64,000 bases of DNA, taken from NCBI GenBank assembly GCA_036417435.1, contig CM070910.1, positions 81,142,784 to 81,206,783 of the forward strand, written 5' to 3'. Below, piece by piece: positions 48,733 through 62,618 of the stretch (its first letter is position 1; the number at the start of each line of letters is the position of its first letter). The notes beneath the pieces are model-generated. The model had not been told where the DNA came from. It searched no databases and saw only the letters and a program-made list of their open reading frames with translations. The position numbers and the translations under genes are program-made. This DNA is from Inia geoffrensis. Its lineage: Eukaryota > Chordata > Mammalia > Artiodactyla > Iniidae.

Positions 48733-50468
48733 GAATTCTTCTTCCTGTAGGGAAATCAGAGTTCAATGTGCCCGTCCAAACACATCGAGTTAGCCGCTCA
48801 TTGGTTCTCCTTATTCCTGTTCATCTCCCATGGAAATTACAAACCGTGCCAAACAAGAGGTCAAAGGCACTGACTCTCCAAGTGGAGAGAATGTTAATAT
48901 CGCATCTGGAACGGCAAACTCCAGTATCACGGGGCGAAAATGGCGATGAGTTTTAGAAATTTTGCCTGATCACTTCGTGGACCATATTCTGGGCTTTCCA
49001 TGCATATTTTAGCTGAAGGATAAATCCCTTAAACGTGGAGATATGGGACCCGTGGAATGCGAACCATGCACCATTACCTCAAAGGGTCTGCATTCCCTCA
49101 CCAATAGTATCAGCCCCAAGTGTCCAGTCTTATCTCTCCCACAGCTGTGGATGTAGAGGTGGTAAATCCAATATTCCTTACCAGCCCTGAAGGACTTATT
49201 TAAGAATTTCTCTCTATTTCACAGTCCTTGTATTTTCTTTTTCAAATTTATTTTTATAAGGGGATTTTGCTTATTTACACTGCTGTGTGTACGCCGCTGT
49301 ACACAAATGATTTTCTTATGGAGACCTATAAATGTATGGGTTTTAAGTTTTTTCATACACAGGTATATTCCTAGGTTTTGAATACGGGGTGTTAAGTCCA
49401 TTTGGTTGAGCAAGGAGTAGGTCTTGTCTAATATATATTTGGCTTATGGAATGGTATCTGTCCTAATGTCAACCTCTGGTTCTATACAGCCTCCCCACTC
49501 CCCTTTCCCCTTAAGCAAGCATAAGTTTCTTTTGTAAATGTGAGACTCCGTTTTGTTTTGTAATGCAGTTCATGAGTAGCCGTGTTTACATTCCCGGTAT
49601 TAGTGATATCCTATGATGTTTCTTTTTCTGTGTGCCTTATTTCACTTAGAATCCTCGTAACTAAATCCACTCATTATGCTGCTACTGGTCTGTGGCCATT
49701 GATTTCATTGTTGAGTGATATTCCATTGTAGGGATGTACCACAACTTCTATATCCAGTTTTCTCTTTCTGGGCTATTGAAGTTGTACCATAGTCAAGGTT
49801 CCCGTACACAGAGCAGCCCCAAACTTTGGTGTGGCTGTGTCTTTTTCATTTAAATTTTCCGAATCTATAGCACCATAAGTGGAAGTGCCCTAGGCTCTCT
49901 AGCGTGGTTTTTTCTTTGTTCCAGAAAAAAACATCCACTTCTCCAGAGTGGCTGTTGGCAATTTACATCCTGCCCATCAGCATAACAATGATGACGGTTC
50001 TGAATGGCCTGTCCTGCCTCGCTGGATTTTACACTTTTTTCGGACGGCTCTTTTTATCGGTGCAAAGTGAGACTTCATTGTAGTGCGGATTTCCATTGCA
50101 GGCTTGCATGGTTGGCCAAAAAGTGTGTATGCGTTTTTTCCTGAATATATTCAGGAAAAAATGTATACGCGCTTTTTGGCCAAGTGCATCACTGTCGAAC
50201 TGCTGCCACTTTTCCTAGGCTTTCAGAGCAATTCTTATCTACCAACTGATAACTGGTTTCTGCAATTCTGCGTCGAGTTCAAGTGCTCTTCCCAGCCTTC
50301 CTTCAATAAATTTTTGGATGATAGGCGTCATTTGGAACTGTGCAGGATTGTGAGTTACAGTGCCAAAAATCTCCTTTTCTCAACTCGCTTTCTTGTGAGC
50401 TGACCGCAAACCCGAAGAATTGCTTCAGGCCCTAATCTCGTTCCGGTATGGCACGCTGAGCCTTTGGT
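48733..50468 (+). repeat. Satellite monomer m8' (1,736 bp)
   Basis: Has a at 50252 (GATAACTGG), a change private to this copy among the monomers compared. Palindrome 50112-50183. Confidence 0.93.
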
Positions 50469-52203
50469 GAATTCTTCTTCCTGTAGGGAAATCAGAGTTC
50501 AATGTGCCTGTCCAAACACATCGAGTTAGCCGCTCATTGGTTCTCCTTATTCCTGTTCATCTTCCACGGAAATTGCAAACTGTGCCAAACAAGAGGTCAA
50601 AGGCACTGACTCTCCAAGTGGGGAGAACGTTAATATCGCATCTGGAACGGCAAACTCCATTATCACGGGGCGAAAAAGGCGATGAGTTTTAGAAATTTTG
50701 CCTGATCACTTCGTGGACCACATTCGGGGTTTTCCATGCATATTTTAGCTGAAGGATAAATCCCTGGAACGTGGAGATTTGGGACCCGTGGAATTGGAAC
50801 CATGCACCATTACCTCAAACGGTCTGCATTCCCTCACCAATAGTATCAGCCCCATGTGTCCAGTCTTATCTCTCCAACAGCTGTGGATGTACAGGTGGTA
50901 AATCCAAGATTCCTTACATGCCCTGAAGGACTTACTTAAGAATTTCTCTCTATTTCACAGTCCTTGTGTTTTCTTTTTCAAATTTATTTTTATAAGGGGA
51001 TTTTGCTTATTTACACTGCTGTGTGTATGCTGCTGTATACAAATGATTTTCTTATGGAGACCTATAAATGTATGGGTTTTAAGTTTATTCATAGTCAGGT
51101 ATATTCCTAGGTTTTGAATACGGGGTGTTGAGTCCATTTGGTTGAACAAGGAGTAGGTCTTGTCTAATATATATTTGGCTTATGGAATGGTATCTGTCCT
51201 AATGTCAACCTCTGGTTCTATGCAGACTCCCCACTGTCCTTTCCCCTTAAGCAAGCATAAGTTTCTTTTGTAAATGTGAGACTGTGTTGTGTTTTGTAAT
51301 GCAGTTCATGAGTAGCCGTGTTTACATTCCCGGTATTAGTGTTATCTTATGATGTTTCTTTTTCTGTGTGCCTTATTTCACTTAGAATCATCGTAACTAA
51401 ATCCACTCATTATGCTGCTACTGGTCTGTGGCCATTGATTTCATTGTTGAGTGATATTCCATTGTAGGGATGTACCACAACTTCTATATCCATTTTTCTC
51501 TTTCTGGGCTATTGAAGTTGTACCATAGTCAAGCTTCCTGTACACAGAGAAGCCCCAAACATTGGTGTGGCTGTGTCTTTTCATTTAAATTTTCCGAATC
51601 TATAGCACCATAAGTGGAAGTGCCCTAGGCTCTCTAGCTTGTTTTTTTCTTTGTTCCAAGAAACACCCTCCACTTCTCCCGAGTGGCGGTTGGCAATTTA
51701 CATGCCGCCCATCAGCATAACAAGGCTGACAGTTCTGAATGGCCTGTCCTGCCTCGCTGGATTTTACACTTTTATCGGACGGCCCTTTTGATTGGTGCGA
51801 AGTGATACTTCATTGTAGTGCGGATTTCCATTGCAGGCTTGCTTGGTTGGCCAAAAAGGGCGTATGCGTTTTTTCCTGAATATATTCAGGAAAAAACGCA
51901 TACGCCCTTTTTGGCCAAGTGAATCACTGTCGAACTGCTGCCTCTTTTCCTACGATTTCAGAGCAATTCTTATCTACCACCTGATATCTGGTTTCTGCAA
52001 TTCTGCGTCGCGTTCAAGTCCTCTTCACAGCCTTCCTTCAATAAATTTTTGGATGATAGGCGTCATTTGGAACTCTGCAGGATTGTGAGTTACAGTGTCA
52101 AAAGTCTCCTTTTCTCAACTCGCTTTCTTGTGAGCTGACTGCAAACCCGAAGAATTGATTCAGGCCCTAATCTCGTTCCCGTATGGCACGCTGAGCCTTT
52201 GGT
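50469..52203 (+). repeat. Satellite monomer m9' (1,735 bp)
   Basis: Private changes at 51534 (c) and 52140 (t, loss of a CpG in GACCGC). Palindrome 51847-51918 is perfect. Confidence 0.93.
51847..51918. mobile_element. Perfect 72-bp palindrome, m9'
   Basis: HOR copy 2 counterpart of 20608-20679, with all arm positions paired. Confidence 0.88.
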
Positions 52204-53939
52204 GAATTCTTCTTCCTGTAGAGAAATCAGAGTTCAATGTGCCTGTCCAAACACATCGAGTTAGCCGCTGATTGGTTCTCCTTATTCCTGTTAATCTTCC
52301 ACCGAAATTGCAAAGTGTGCTAAACAAGAGGTCAAAGGCACTGACTCTCCAAGTGGGGAGAACCTTAATATCGCATCTGGAACTGCCAACTCCATTATCA
52401 CGGGGCGAAAATGGCGATGAGTTTTAGAAATTTTGCCTGATCACTTCGTGGACCATATTCGGGGTTTTCCATGCATATTTTACCTAAAGGATAAATCCCT
52501 GAAACGTGGAGATATGGGACCCGTGGAATGCGAACCATGCACCATTACCTCAAAGGGTCTGCATTCCCTCACCAATAGTATCAGCCCCAAGTGTCCAGTC
52601 TTATCTCTCCCACAGCTGTGGATGTAGAGGTGGTAAATCCAATATTCCTTACAAGCCCTGAAGGACTTATTTAAGAATTTCTCTCTATTTCACAGTCCTT
52701 GTATTTTCTTTTTCAAATTTATTTTTATAAGGGGATTTTGCTTATTTACACTGCTGTGTGTACGCCGCTGTACACAAATGATTTTCTTATGGAGACCTAT
52801 AAATGTATGGGTTTTAAGTTTTTTCATACTCAGCTATATTCCTAGGTTTTGAATACGGGGTGTTAAGTCCATTTGGTTGAGCAAGGAGTAGGTCTTGTCT
52901 AATATATATTTGGCTTATGGAATGGTATCTGTCCTAATGTCAACCTCTGGTTCTATACAGCCTCCCCACTCCCCTTTCCCCTTAAGCAAGCATAAGTTTC
53001 TTTTGTAAATGTGAGACTCCGTTTTGTTTTGTAATGCTGTTCATGAGTAGCCGTGTTTACATTCCCGGTATTAGTGATATCTTATGATGTTTCTTTTTCT
53101 GTGTGCCTTATTTCACTTAGAATCCTCGTAACTAAATCCACTCATTATGCTGCTACTGGTCTGTGGCCATTGATTTCATTGTTGAGTGATATTCCATTGT
53201 AGGGATGTACCACAACTTCTATATCCAGTTTTCTCTTTCTGGGCTATTGAAGTTGTACCATAGTCAAGGTTCCCGTACACAGAGCAGCCCCAAACTTTGG
53301 TGTGGCTGTGTCTTTTTCATTTAAATTTTCCGAATCTATAGCTCCATAAGTGGAAGTGCCCTAGGCTCTCTAGCGTGGTTTTTTCTTTGTTCCAGAAAAA
53401 AACATCCACTTCTCCAGAGTGGCTGTTGGCAATTTACATCCTGCCCATCAGCATAACAATGATGACGGTTCTGAATGGCCTGTCCTGCCTCGCTGGATTT
53501 TACACTTTTTTCGGACGGCTCTTTTTATCGGTGCAAAGTGAGACTTCATTGTAGTGCGGATGTCCATTGCAGGCTTGCATGGTTGGCCAAAAAGTGTGTA
53601 TGCGTTTTTTCCTGAATATATTCAGGAAAAAATGTATACGCGCTTTTTGGCCAAGTGCATCACTGTCGAACTGCTGCCACTTTTCCTAGGCTTTCAGAGC
53701 AATTCTTATCTACCAACTGATATCTGGTTTCTGCAATTCTGCGTCGAGTTCAAGTCCTCTTCCCAGCCTTCCTTCAATAAATTTTTGGATGATAGGCGTC
53801 ATTTGGAACTGTGCAGGATTGTGAGTTACAGTGCCAAAAATCTCCTTTTCTCAACTCGCTTTCTTGTGAGCTGACCGCAAACCCGAAGAATTGCTTCAGG
53901 CCCTAATCTCGTTCCGGTATGGCACGCTGAGCCTTTGGT
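52204..53939 (+). repeat. Satellite monomer m10' (1,736 bp)
   Basis: Copy of m10. Palindrome 53583-53654. Confidence 0.93.
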
Positions 53940-55674
53940 GAATTCTTCTTCCTGTAGGGAAATCAGAGTTCAATGTGCCTGTCCAAACACATCGAGTTAG
54001 CCGCTCATTGGTTCTCCTTATTCCTGTTCATCTTCCACGGAAATTGCAAACTGTGCCAAACAAGAGGTCAAAGGCACTGACTCTCCAAGTGGGGAGAACG
54101 TTAATATCGCATCTGGAACGGCAAACTCCATTATCACGGGGCGAAAAAGGCGATGAGTTTTAGAAATTTTGCCTGATCACTTCGTGGACCACATTCGGGG
54201 TTTTCCATGCATATTTTAGCTGAAGGATAAATCCCTGGAACGTGGAGATTTGGGACCCGTGGAATTGGAACCATGCACCATTACCTCAAACGGTCTGCAT
54301 TCCCTCACCAATAGTATCAGCCCCATGTGTCCAGTCTTATCTCTCCAACAGCTGTGGATGTACAGGTGGTAAATCCAAGATTCCTTACATGCCCTGAAGG
54401 ACTTACTTAAGAATTTCTCTCTATTTCACAGTCCTTGTGTTTTCTTTTTCAAATTTATTTTTATAAGGGGATTTTGCTTATTTACACTGCTGTGTGTATG
54501 CTGCTGTATACAAATGATTTTCTTATGGAGACCTATAAATGTATGGGTTTTAAGTTTATTCATAGTCAGGTATATTCCTAGGTTTTGAATACGGGGTGTT
54601 GAGTCCATTTGGTTGAACAAGGAGTAGGTCTTGTCTAATATATATTTGGCTTATGGAATGGTATCTGTCCTAATGTCAACCTCTGGTTCTATGCAGACTC
54701 CCCACTGTCCTTTCCCCTTAAGCAAGCATAAGTTTCTTTTGTAAATGTGAGACTGTGTTGTGTTTTGTAATGCAGTTCATGAGTAGCCGTGTTTACATTC
54801 CCGGTATTAGTGTTATCTTATGATGTTTCTTTTTCTGTGTGCCTTATTTCACTTAGAATCATCGTAACTAAATCCACTCATTATGCTGCTACTGGTCTGT
54901 GGCCATTGATTTCATTGTTGAGTGATATTCCATTGTAGGGATGTACCACAACTTCTATATCCATTTTTCTCTTTCTGGGCTATTGAAGTTGTACCATAGT
55001 CAAGGTTCCTGTACACAGAGAAGCCCCAAACATTGGTGTGGCTGTGTCTTTTCATTTAAATTTTCCGAATCTATAGCACCATAAGTGGAAGTGCCCTAGG
55101 CTCTCTAGCTTGTTTTTTTCTTTGTTCCAAGAAACACCCTCCACTTCTCCCGAGTGGCGGTTGGCAATTTACATGCCGCCCATCAGCATAACAAGGCTGA
55201 CAGTTCTGAATGGCCTGTCCTGCCTCGCTGGATTTTACACTTTTATCGGACGGCCCTTTTGATTGGTGCGAAGTGATACTTCATTGTAGTGCGGATTTCC
55301 ATTGCAGGCTTGCTTGGTTGGCCAAAAAGGGCGTATGTGTTTTTTCCTGAATATATTCAGGAAAAAACGCATACGCCCTTTTTGGCCAAGTGAATCACTG
55401 TCGAACTGCTGCCTCTTTTCCTACGATTTCAGAGCAATTCTTATCTACCACCTGATATCTGGATTCTGCAATTCTGCGTCGCGTTCAAGTCCTCTTCACA
55501 GCCTTCCTTCAATAAATTTTTGGATGATAGGCGTCATTTGGAACTCTGCAGGATTGTGAGTTACAGTGTCAAAAGTCTCCTTTTCTCAACTCGCTTTCTT
55601 GTGAGCTGACCGCAAACCCGAAGAATTGATTCAGGCCCTAATCTCGTTCCCGTATGGCACGCTGAGCCTTTGGT
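53940..55674 (+). repeat. Satellite monomer m11' (1,735 bp)
   Basis: Keeps the ancestral CpG at 54592, where m11 has t. Palindrome 55318-55389. Confidence 0.93.
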
Positions 55675-57409
55675 GAATTCTTCTTCCTGTAGAGAAATCA
55701 GAGTTCAATGTGCCTGTCCAAACACATCGAGTTAGCCGCTGATTGGTTCTCCTTATTCCTGTTAATCTTCCACCGAAATTGCAAAGTGTGCTAAACAAGA
55801 GGTCAAAGGCACTGACTCTCCAAGTGGGGAGAACCTTAATATCGCATCTGGAACTGCCAACTCCATTATCACGGGGCGAAAATGGCGATGAGTTTTAGAA
55901 ATTTTGCCTGATCACTTCGTGGACCATATTCGGGGTTTTCCATGCATATTTTACCTAAAGGATAAATCCCTGAAACGTGGAGATTTGGGAACCGTGGAAT
56001 TGGAACCATGCACCATTACCTCAAACGGTCTGCATTCCCTCACCAATAGTATCAGCCCCATGTGTCCAGTCTTATCTATCACACAGCTGTGGATATAGAG
56101 GTGGTAAATCCAAGATCCCTTACAAGCCCTGAAGGACTTATTTAAGAATTTCTCTCTATTTCACAGTCCTTGTATTTTCTTTTTCAAATTTATTTTTATA
56201 AGGGAATTTTGCTTATTTACACTGCTGTGTGTATGCTGCTGTACACAAATCATTTTCTTATGGAGACCTATAAATGTATGGGTTTTAAGTTTATTCATAC
56301 TCAGGTATATTCCTAGGTTTTGAATACGGGGTTTTGAGTCCATTTGGTTGAGCAAGGAGTAGGTCTTGTCTAATATATGTTTGGCTTATGGAATGGTATC
56401 TGTCCTAATGTCAAACTCTGGTTCCATACAGCCTCACCACTCTCCTTTCCCCTTAAGCAAGCATAAGTTTCTTTTGTAAATGTGAGACTCTGTTGTGATT
56501 TGTAATGCAGTTCATGCCTAGCCGTGTTTACATTCCCGGTATTAGTGATATCTTATGATGTTTCTTTTTCTGTTTGCCTTGTTTCACTTAGAATCATCTT
56601 AACGAAATCCACTCATTATGCTGCTACTTGTCTGTTGCCATTGATTTCATTGTTGAGTGATATTCCATTGTAGGGATGTACCACAGCTTCTATATCCATT
56701 TTTCTCTTTCTGGGTTCTTGAAGTTGTACCATAGTCAAGGTTCCGGTACACAGAGCAGCCCCAAACTTTGGTGTGGCTGTGTCTTTTTCATTTAAATTTT
56801 CCGAATCTAAAGCACCATAAGTGGAAGTGCCCAAGGCTCTCTAGCTTGGTTTTTTCTTTGTTCCAGAAAAAACCATCCACTTCTCCAGAGTGGCTGTTGG
56901 CAATTTACATCCTGCCCATCAGCATAACAAGGATGACGGTTCTGAATGGCCTGTCCTGCCTCGCTGGATTTTACACTTTTTTCGGACGGCCCTTTTGATC
57001 GGTGGGAAGTGAGACTTCATTGTAGTGCGGATTCCCATTGCAGGCTTGCTTGGTTGGCCAAAAGGGCGTATGCGTTTTTTCCTGAATATATTCAGGAAAA
57101 AACGCATACGCCCTTTTTGGCCAAGGGCATCACTGTCGAACTGCTGCCTCTTTTCCTATGCTTTCAGAGCAATTCTTATCTACCACGTGATATCTGGTTT
57201 CTGCAATTCTGCGTCGCGTTTAAGTCCTCTTCACACCCTTCCTTCAATAAATTTTTGGATGATAGGAGTCATTTGGAACTCTGCAGGATTGTGAGTTACA
57301 GTGCCAAAAGTCTCCTTTTCTCAACTCGCTTTCTTGTGAGCTGACCGCAAACCCGAAGAATTGCTTCAGGCCCTAAACTCGTTCCGGTATGGCACGCTGA
57401 GCCTTTGGT
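55675..57409 (+). repeat. Satellite monomer m12' (1,735 bp)
   Basis: Shares the missing A in the palindrome left arm (57054-57124). Confidence 0.93.
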
Positions 57410-59145
57410 GAATTCTTCTTCCTGTAGGGAAATCATCGTTCAGTGTGCCCGTCCAAACACATCGAGTTAGCCGCTCATTGGTTCTCCTTATTCCTGTTCA
57501 TCTCCCACGGAAATTACAAACTGTGCCAAACAAGAGGTCAAAGGCACTGACTCTCCAAGTGGGGAGAATGTTAATATCGCATCTGGAACGGCAAACTCCA
57601 GTATCACGGGGCGAAAATGGCGATGAGATTTAGAAATTTTGCCTGATAACTTCGTGGACCATATTCTGGGTTTTCCATCCATATTTTAGCTGAAGGATAA
57701 ATCCCTTAAACGTGGAGATTTGGGACCCGTGGATTGGGAATCATGCACCATTACGTCAAAGGGTCTGCATTCCCTCACCAATAGTATCAGCCCCAAGTGT
57801 CCAGCCTTATCTCTACCACAGCTGTGGATGTAGAGGTGGTCAATCCAAGATTTCTCACAAGCCCTCAAGGACTTATTTAAGAATTTCTCTCTATTTCACA
57901 GTCCTTGTGGTTTCTTTTTCAAATTTATTTTTATAAGGGCATTTAGCTTATTTACACTGCTGTGTGTATGCTGCTGTACACAAGTGATTTTCCTATGGAG
58001 ACCTATAAATGTATGGGTTTTAAGTTTCTTCACAGTCAGGTATATTCCTAGGTTTTGAATACGGGGTGTTGAGTCGATTTGGTTGAGCGAGGAGTAGGTC
58101 TTGTCTAATATATATTTGGCTTATGGAATGGTATCTGTCCTAATGTCCATCTCTGGTTTTATGCAGCCTCCCCACTCTCCTTTGACCTTAAGCAAGCATA
58201 TGTTTCTTTTGTAAATGTGAGACTGTGTTGTGTTTTGAAATGCAGTTCATGCGTAGTCGTGTTTCCATTCCCGGTATTAGTGATATCTTATGATGTTTCT
58301 TTTTCTGTGTGACTTATTTCACTTAGAATCATCGTAGCTAAATCCACTCATTATGCTGTTACTGGTCTGTGGCCATTGATTTCATTGTTGAGTGATATTC
58401 CATTGTAGGGATGTACCACAACTTCTATATCCAGTTTTCTCTTTCTGGGCTATTGAAGTTGTACCATAGTCAAGGTTCCCGTACACAGAGCAGCCCCAAA
58501 CTTTGGTGTGGCTCTGTCTTTTTCATTTAAATTTTCCGAATCTATAGCACCATAAGTGGAAGTGCCCTAGGCTCTCTAGCTTGATTTTTTCTTTATTCCA
58601 GGAAACTCCATCCACTTCTCCAGAGTGGCTGTTGGCAATTTACATCCCGCCCATCAGCATAACAAGGCTGCCGGTTCTCCATGGCCTGTCCTGCCTCTCT
58701 GGATTTTACATTTTTTTCGGAGGGCCCTTTTGATCGGTGGGAAGTGAGACTTCCTTGTAGTGCGGATTTCCATTGAAGGCTTGCTTGTTTGGCCAAAAAG
58801 GGCGTATGCGTTTTTTCCTGAATAAAATCAGGAAAAAACGCATACACCCTTTTTGGCCAAGTGCATCACTGTCGAACTGCTGCCTCTTTTCCTACGCTTT
58901 CAGAGCAATTCTTATCTACCACCTGATATCTGGTTTCTGCAATTCTGCGTCGCGTTTAAGTCCTCTTCACAGCCTTCCTTCAATAAATTTTTGGATGAAA
59001 GGGGTCATTTGGAACTCTGCAGGATTGTGAGTTACAGTGCCAAAAATCTCCTTTTCTCAACTCGCTTTCTTGTGAGCTGACCGCAAACCCGAAGAATTGC
59101 TTCAGGCCCCAATCTCGTTCCGGTATGGCACGCTGAGCCTTTGGT
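57410..59145 (+). repeat. Satellite monomer m13' (1,736 bp)
   Basis: Same altered palindrome centre as m13 (58789-58860). Confidence 0.93.
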
Positions 59146-60881
59146 GAATTCTTCTTCCTGTAGGGAAATAAGAGTTCAATGTGCCCGTCCGAACACATCG
59201 AGTGAGCCGCTCATTGGTTATCCTTATTGCTGATCATCTTCCACAGAAATTGCAAACTGTGCCAAACAAGAGGTCAAAGGCACTGACTCTCCAAGCGGGG
59301 AGAATGTTAATATCACATCTGGAACGGCAAACTCCAGTATCACGGGGCAAAATTGGCGATGAGTTTTAGAAATTTTGCCTGATCACTTCGTGGACCATAT
59401 TCTGGGTTTTCCATGCATATTTTAGCTGAAGGATAAATCCCTTAAACGTGGAGATTTCGGAGACGTGGAATGGGAACCATGCACCATTACCTCAAAGGGT
59501 CTGCATTCCCTCACCAATAGTATCAGCCCCAAGTGTCCAGTCTTATCTCTCCCACAGCTGTGGATGTAGAGGTGGTAAATCCAAGATTCCGCACAAGCCC
59601 TGAAGGACTTATTTAAGAATTTCGCTCTATTTCACAGTCCTTGTGTTTCCTTTTTCAAATTTATTTTTATAAGGGGATTTAGCTTATTTACACTGCTGTG
59701 TGTACGCTGCTGTACAAAAATGATTTTCTTATGGAGACCTATAAATGTATGGGTTTTAAGTTTATTCATAGTCAGGTATATTCCTAGGTTTTGAATACGG
59801 GGTGTTGAGTCCATTTGGTTGAGCAAGGAGTAGGTCTTGTCTAATATATATTTGGCTTATGGAATGGTAACTGTCCTAATGTCAAACTCTGGTTCTATGC
59901 AGCCTCCCCACCCTCCTTTCCCCTTAAGCAAGCAGAAGTTTCTTTTGTAAATGTGGGACTCTGTTGTGTTTTGTAATGCAGTTCATCCGCAGCCGTGTTT
60001 ACATTCCCGGTATTAGTGATATCTTATGATGTTTCTTTTTCTGTGTGCCTTATTTCACTTAGAATCATCGTAACTAAATCCACTCATTATGCTGCTACTG
60101 GTCTGTTGCCATTGATTTCATTGTTGAGTGATATTCCATTGTAGGGATGTACCACAACTTCTATATCCATTTTTCAATTTCTGGGTTATTGAAGTTGTAC
60201 CATAGTCAAGGTTCCCGTACACAGAGTAGCCCTAAACTTTGGTGTGGCTTTGTCTTTTTCATTTAAATTTTCCGAATTTAAAGCCCCATAAGTGGAAGTG
60301 CCCTAGGCTCTCTAGCTTGGTTTTTTCTTTGTTCCAGGAAACACCATCCACTTCTCCAGAGTGGCTGTTGGCAATTTACATCCCACCCATCAGCATAACA
60401 GGGCTGACGGTTCTGAATGGCCTGTCCTGCCTCTTTGGATTTTACACTTTTTTGGGACGGCCCTTTTGATCGGTGGGAAGTGAGACTTCATTGTAGTGCA
60501 GATTTCCATTGCAGGCTTGCTTGGTTGGCTAAAAAGAGCGTATGCGTTTATTCCTGAATATATTCAGGAAATAACGCATACGCCCTTTTTGGCCAAGTGC
60601 ATCACTGTCAAACTGCTGCCTCTTTTCCTACGCATTCAGAGCAATTCTTATCAAACACCTGATATCTTGTTTCTGAAATTCTGCGTCGCGTTTAAGTCCT
60701 CTTCACAGCCTTCCTTCAATAAATTTTTGGATGATAGGGGTCATTTGGAACTCTGCAGGATTGTGAGTTACAGTGCCAAATATTTGTTTTTCTCAACTCG
60801 CTTTCTTGTGAGCTGACCGCAAACCCGAAGAATTGCTTCAGGCCCTAATCTCGTTCCGGTATGGCATGCTGAGCCTTTGCT
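59146..60881 (+). repeat. Satellite monomer m14' (1,736 bp)
   Basis: Copy of m14. Palindrome 60525-60596. Confidence 0.93.
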
Positions 60882-62618
60882 GAATTCTTCTTCCTGTCGG
60901 GAAATCAGAGTTCAATCTGCCTGTCCAAACGCATCGAGTTAGCCCCTCATTTGTTCTCCTTATTCCTGTTCATCTCCCACGGAAATTGCAAACTGTGCCA
61001 AACAAGAGGTGAAAGGCACTGACTCTCCAAGTGGGGAGAATGTTAATATCGCATCTGGAACGGCAAACTCCAGTATCACGGGGCGAAAATGGCGATGAGT
61101 TTTAGAAATTCTGCCTGATCACTTCGTGGACCATATTCTGGGTTTTCCATGCATATTTTAGCTGAAGGATAAATCCCTTAAACGTGGAGATATGGGACCC
61201 GTGGAAAGCGAACCATGCACCATTACCTCAAAGGGTCTGCATTCCCTCACCAATAGTATCAGCCCCAAGTGTCCAGTCTTATCTCTCCCACAGCTGTGGA
61301 TGTAGAGGTGGTAAATCCAAGATTCATCACAAGCCCTGAAGGACTTATTTAAGAATTTCTCTCTATTTCACACTCCTTGTATTTTCTTTTTCAAATTTAT
61401 TTTTATAAGGGGATTTAGCTTATTTACACTGCTGTGTGTATGCTGCTGTACACAAATGATTTTCTTATGGAGACCTATAAATGTATGGGTTTTTAGTTTA
61501 TTCATAGTCAGGTATAATCCTAGGTTTTGAATACGGGGTGTTGAGTCCATTTGGTTGAGCAAGGAGTAGGTCTTGTCTAACATATATTTGGCTTATGAAA
61601 TGGTATCTGTCCTAATGTCAACCTCTGGTTCTATGCAACCTCCACACTCTCCTTTCCCCTTAAGCAAGCATTAGTTTCTTTTGTAAATGTGAGACTATGT
61701 TGTGTTTTGTAATGCAGTTCATGCATAGCCGTGTTTACATTCCCGGTATTAGTGATATCTTATGATGTTTCTTTTTCTGTTTGCCTTGTTTCACTTAGAA
61801 TCATCGTAACTAAATCCACTCATTATGCTGCTACAGGTTTGTTGCCATTGATTTCATTGTTGAGTGATATTCCATTGTAGGGATGTACCACAACTTCTAT
61901 ATCCATTTTTTCTCTTTCTGGGCTATTGAAGTTGTACCATAGTCAAGGTTCCCATAAGCAGAGCAGCCCCAAACTTTGGTGTGGCTCTGTCTTTTTCATT
62001 TAAATTTTCCGAATCTATAGCACCATAAGTGGAAGTGCCCTAGGCTCTCTAGCATGCATTTCTCTTTGTTCCAGGAAACAACAACCACTTCTCCAGAGTG
62101 GCTGTTGGCAATTTACATCCCGCCCATCAGCATAACAAGGCTGACGGTTCTGAATGGCCTGTCCTGCCTCTCTGGATTTTTCACTTTTTTCGGACGGCCC
62201 TTTTGATTGGGGGGAAGTGAGACTTCTTTGTAGTGCGGATTCCCATTGCAGGCTTGCTTGGTTGGCCAAAAAGGGCGTATGCGTTTTTTCCTGAATATAT
62301 TCAGGAAAAAACGCATACGCCCTTTTTGGCCAAGTGCATCACTGTCGAACTGCTGCCTCTTTTCCTATGCTATCAGAGCAATTCTTATCTACCACCTGAT
62401 ATCTGGTTATTGCAATTCTGCGTCGCGTTCAAGTCCTCTTCACAGCCTTCCTTCAATAAATTTATGGATGATAGGCGTCATTTGGATCTCTGCAGGATTG
62501 TGAGTTACAGTGCCAAAAGTCTCCTTTTCTCAACTCGCTTTCTTGTGAGCTGACCGCAAACCCGAAGAATTGCTTCAGGCCCTAATCTCGTTCCGGTATG
62601 GCACGCTGAGCCTTTGGT
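60882..62618 (+). repeat. Satellite monomer m15' (1,737 bp)
   Basis: Keeps the extra T. Palindrome 62262-62333 is perfect. Confidence 0.93.
62262..62333. mobile_element. Perfect 72-bp palindrome, m15'
   Basis: HOR copy 2 counterpart of 31023-31094, with all arm positions paired. Confidence 0.88.
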
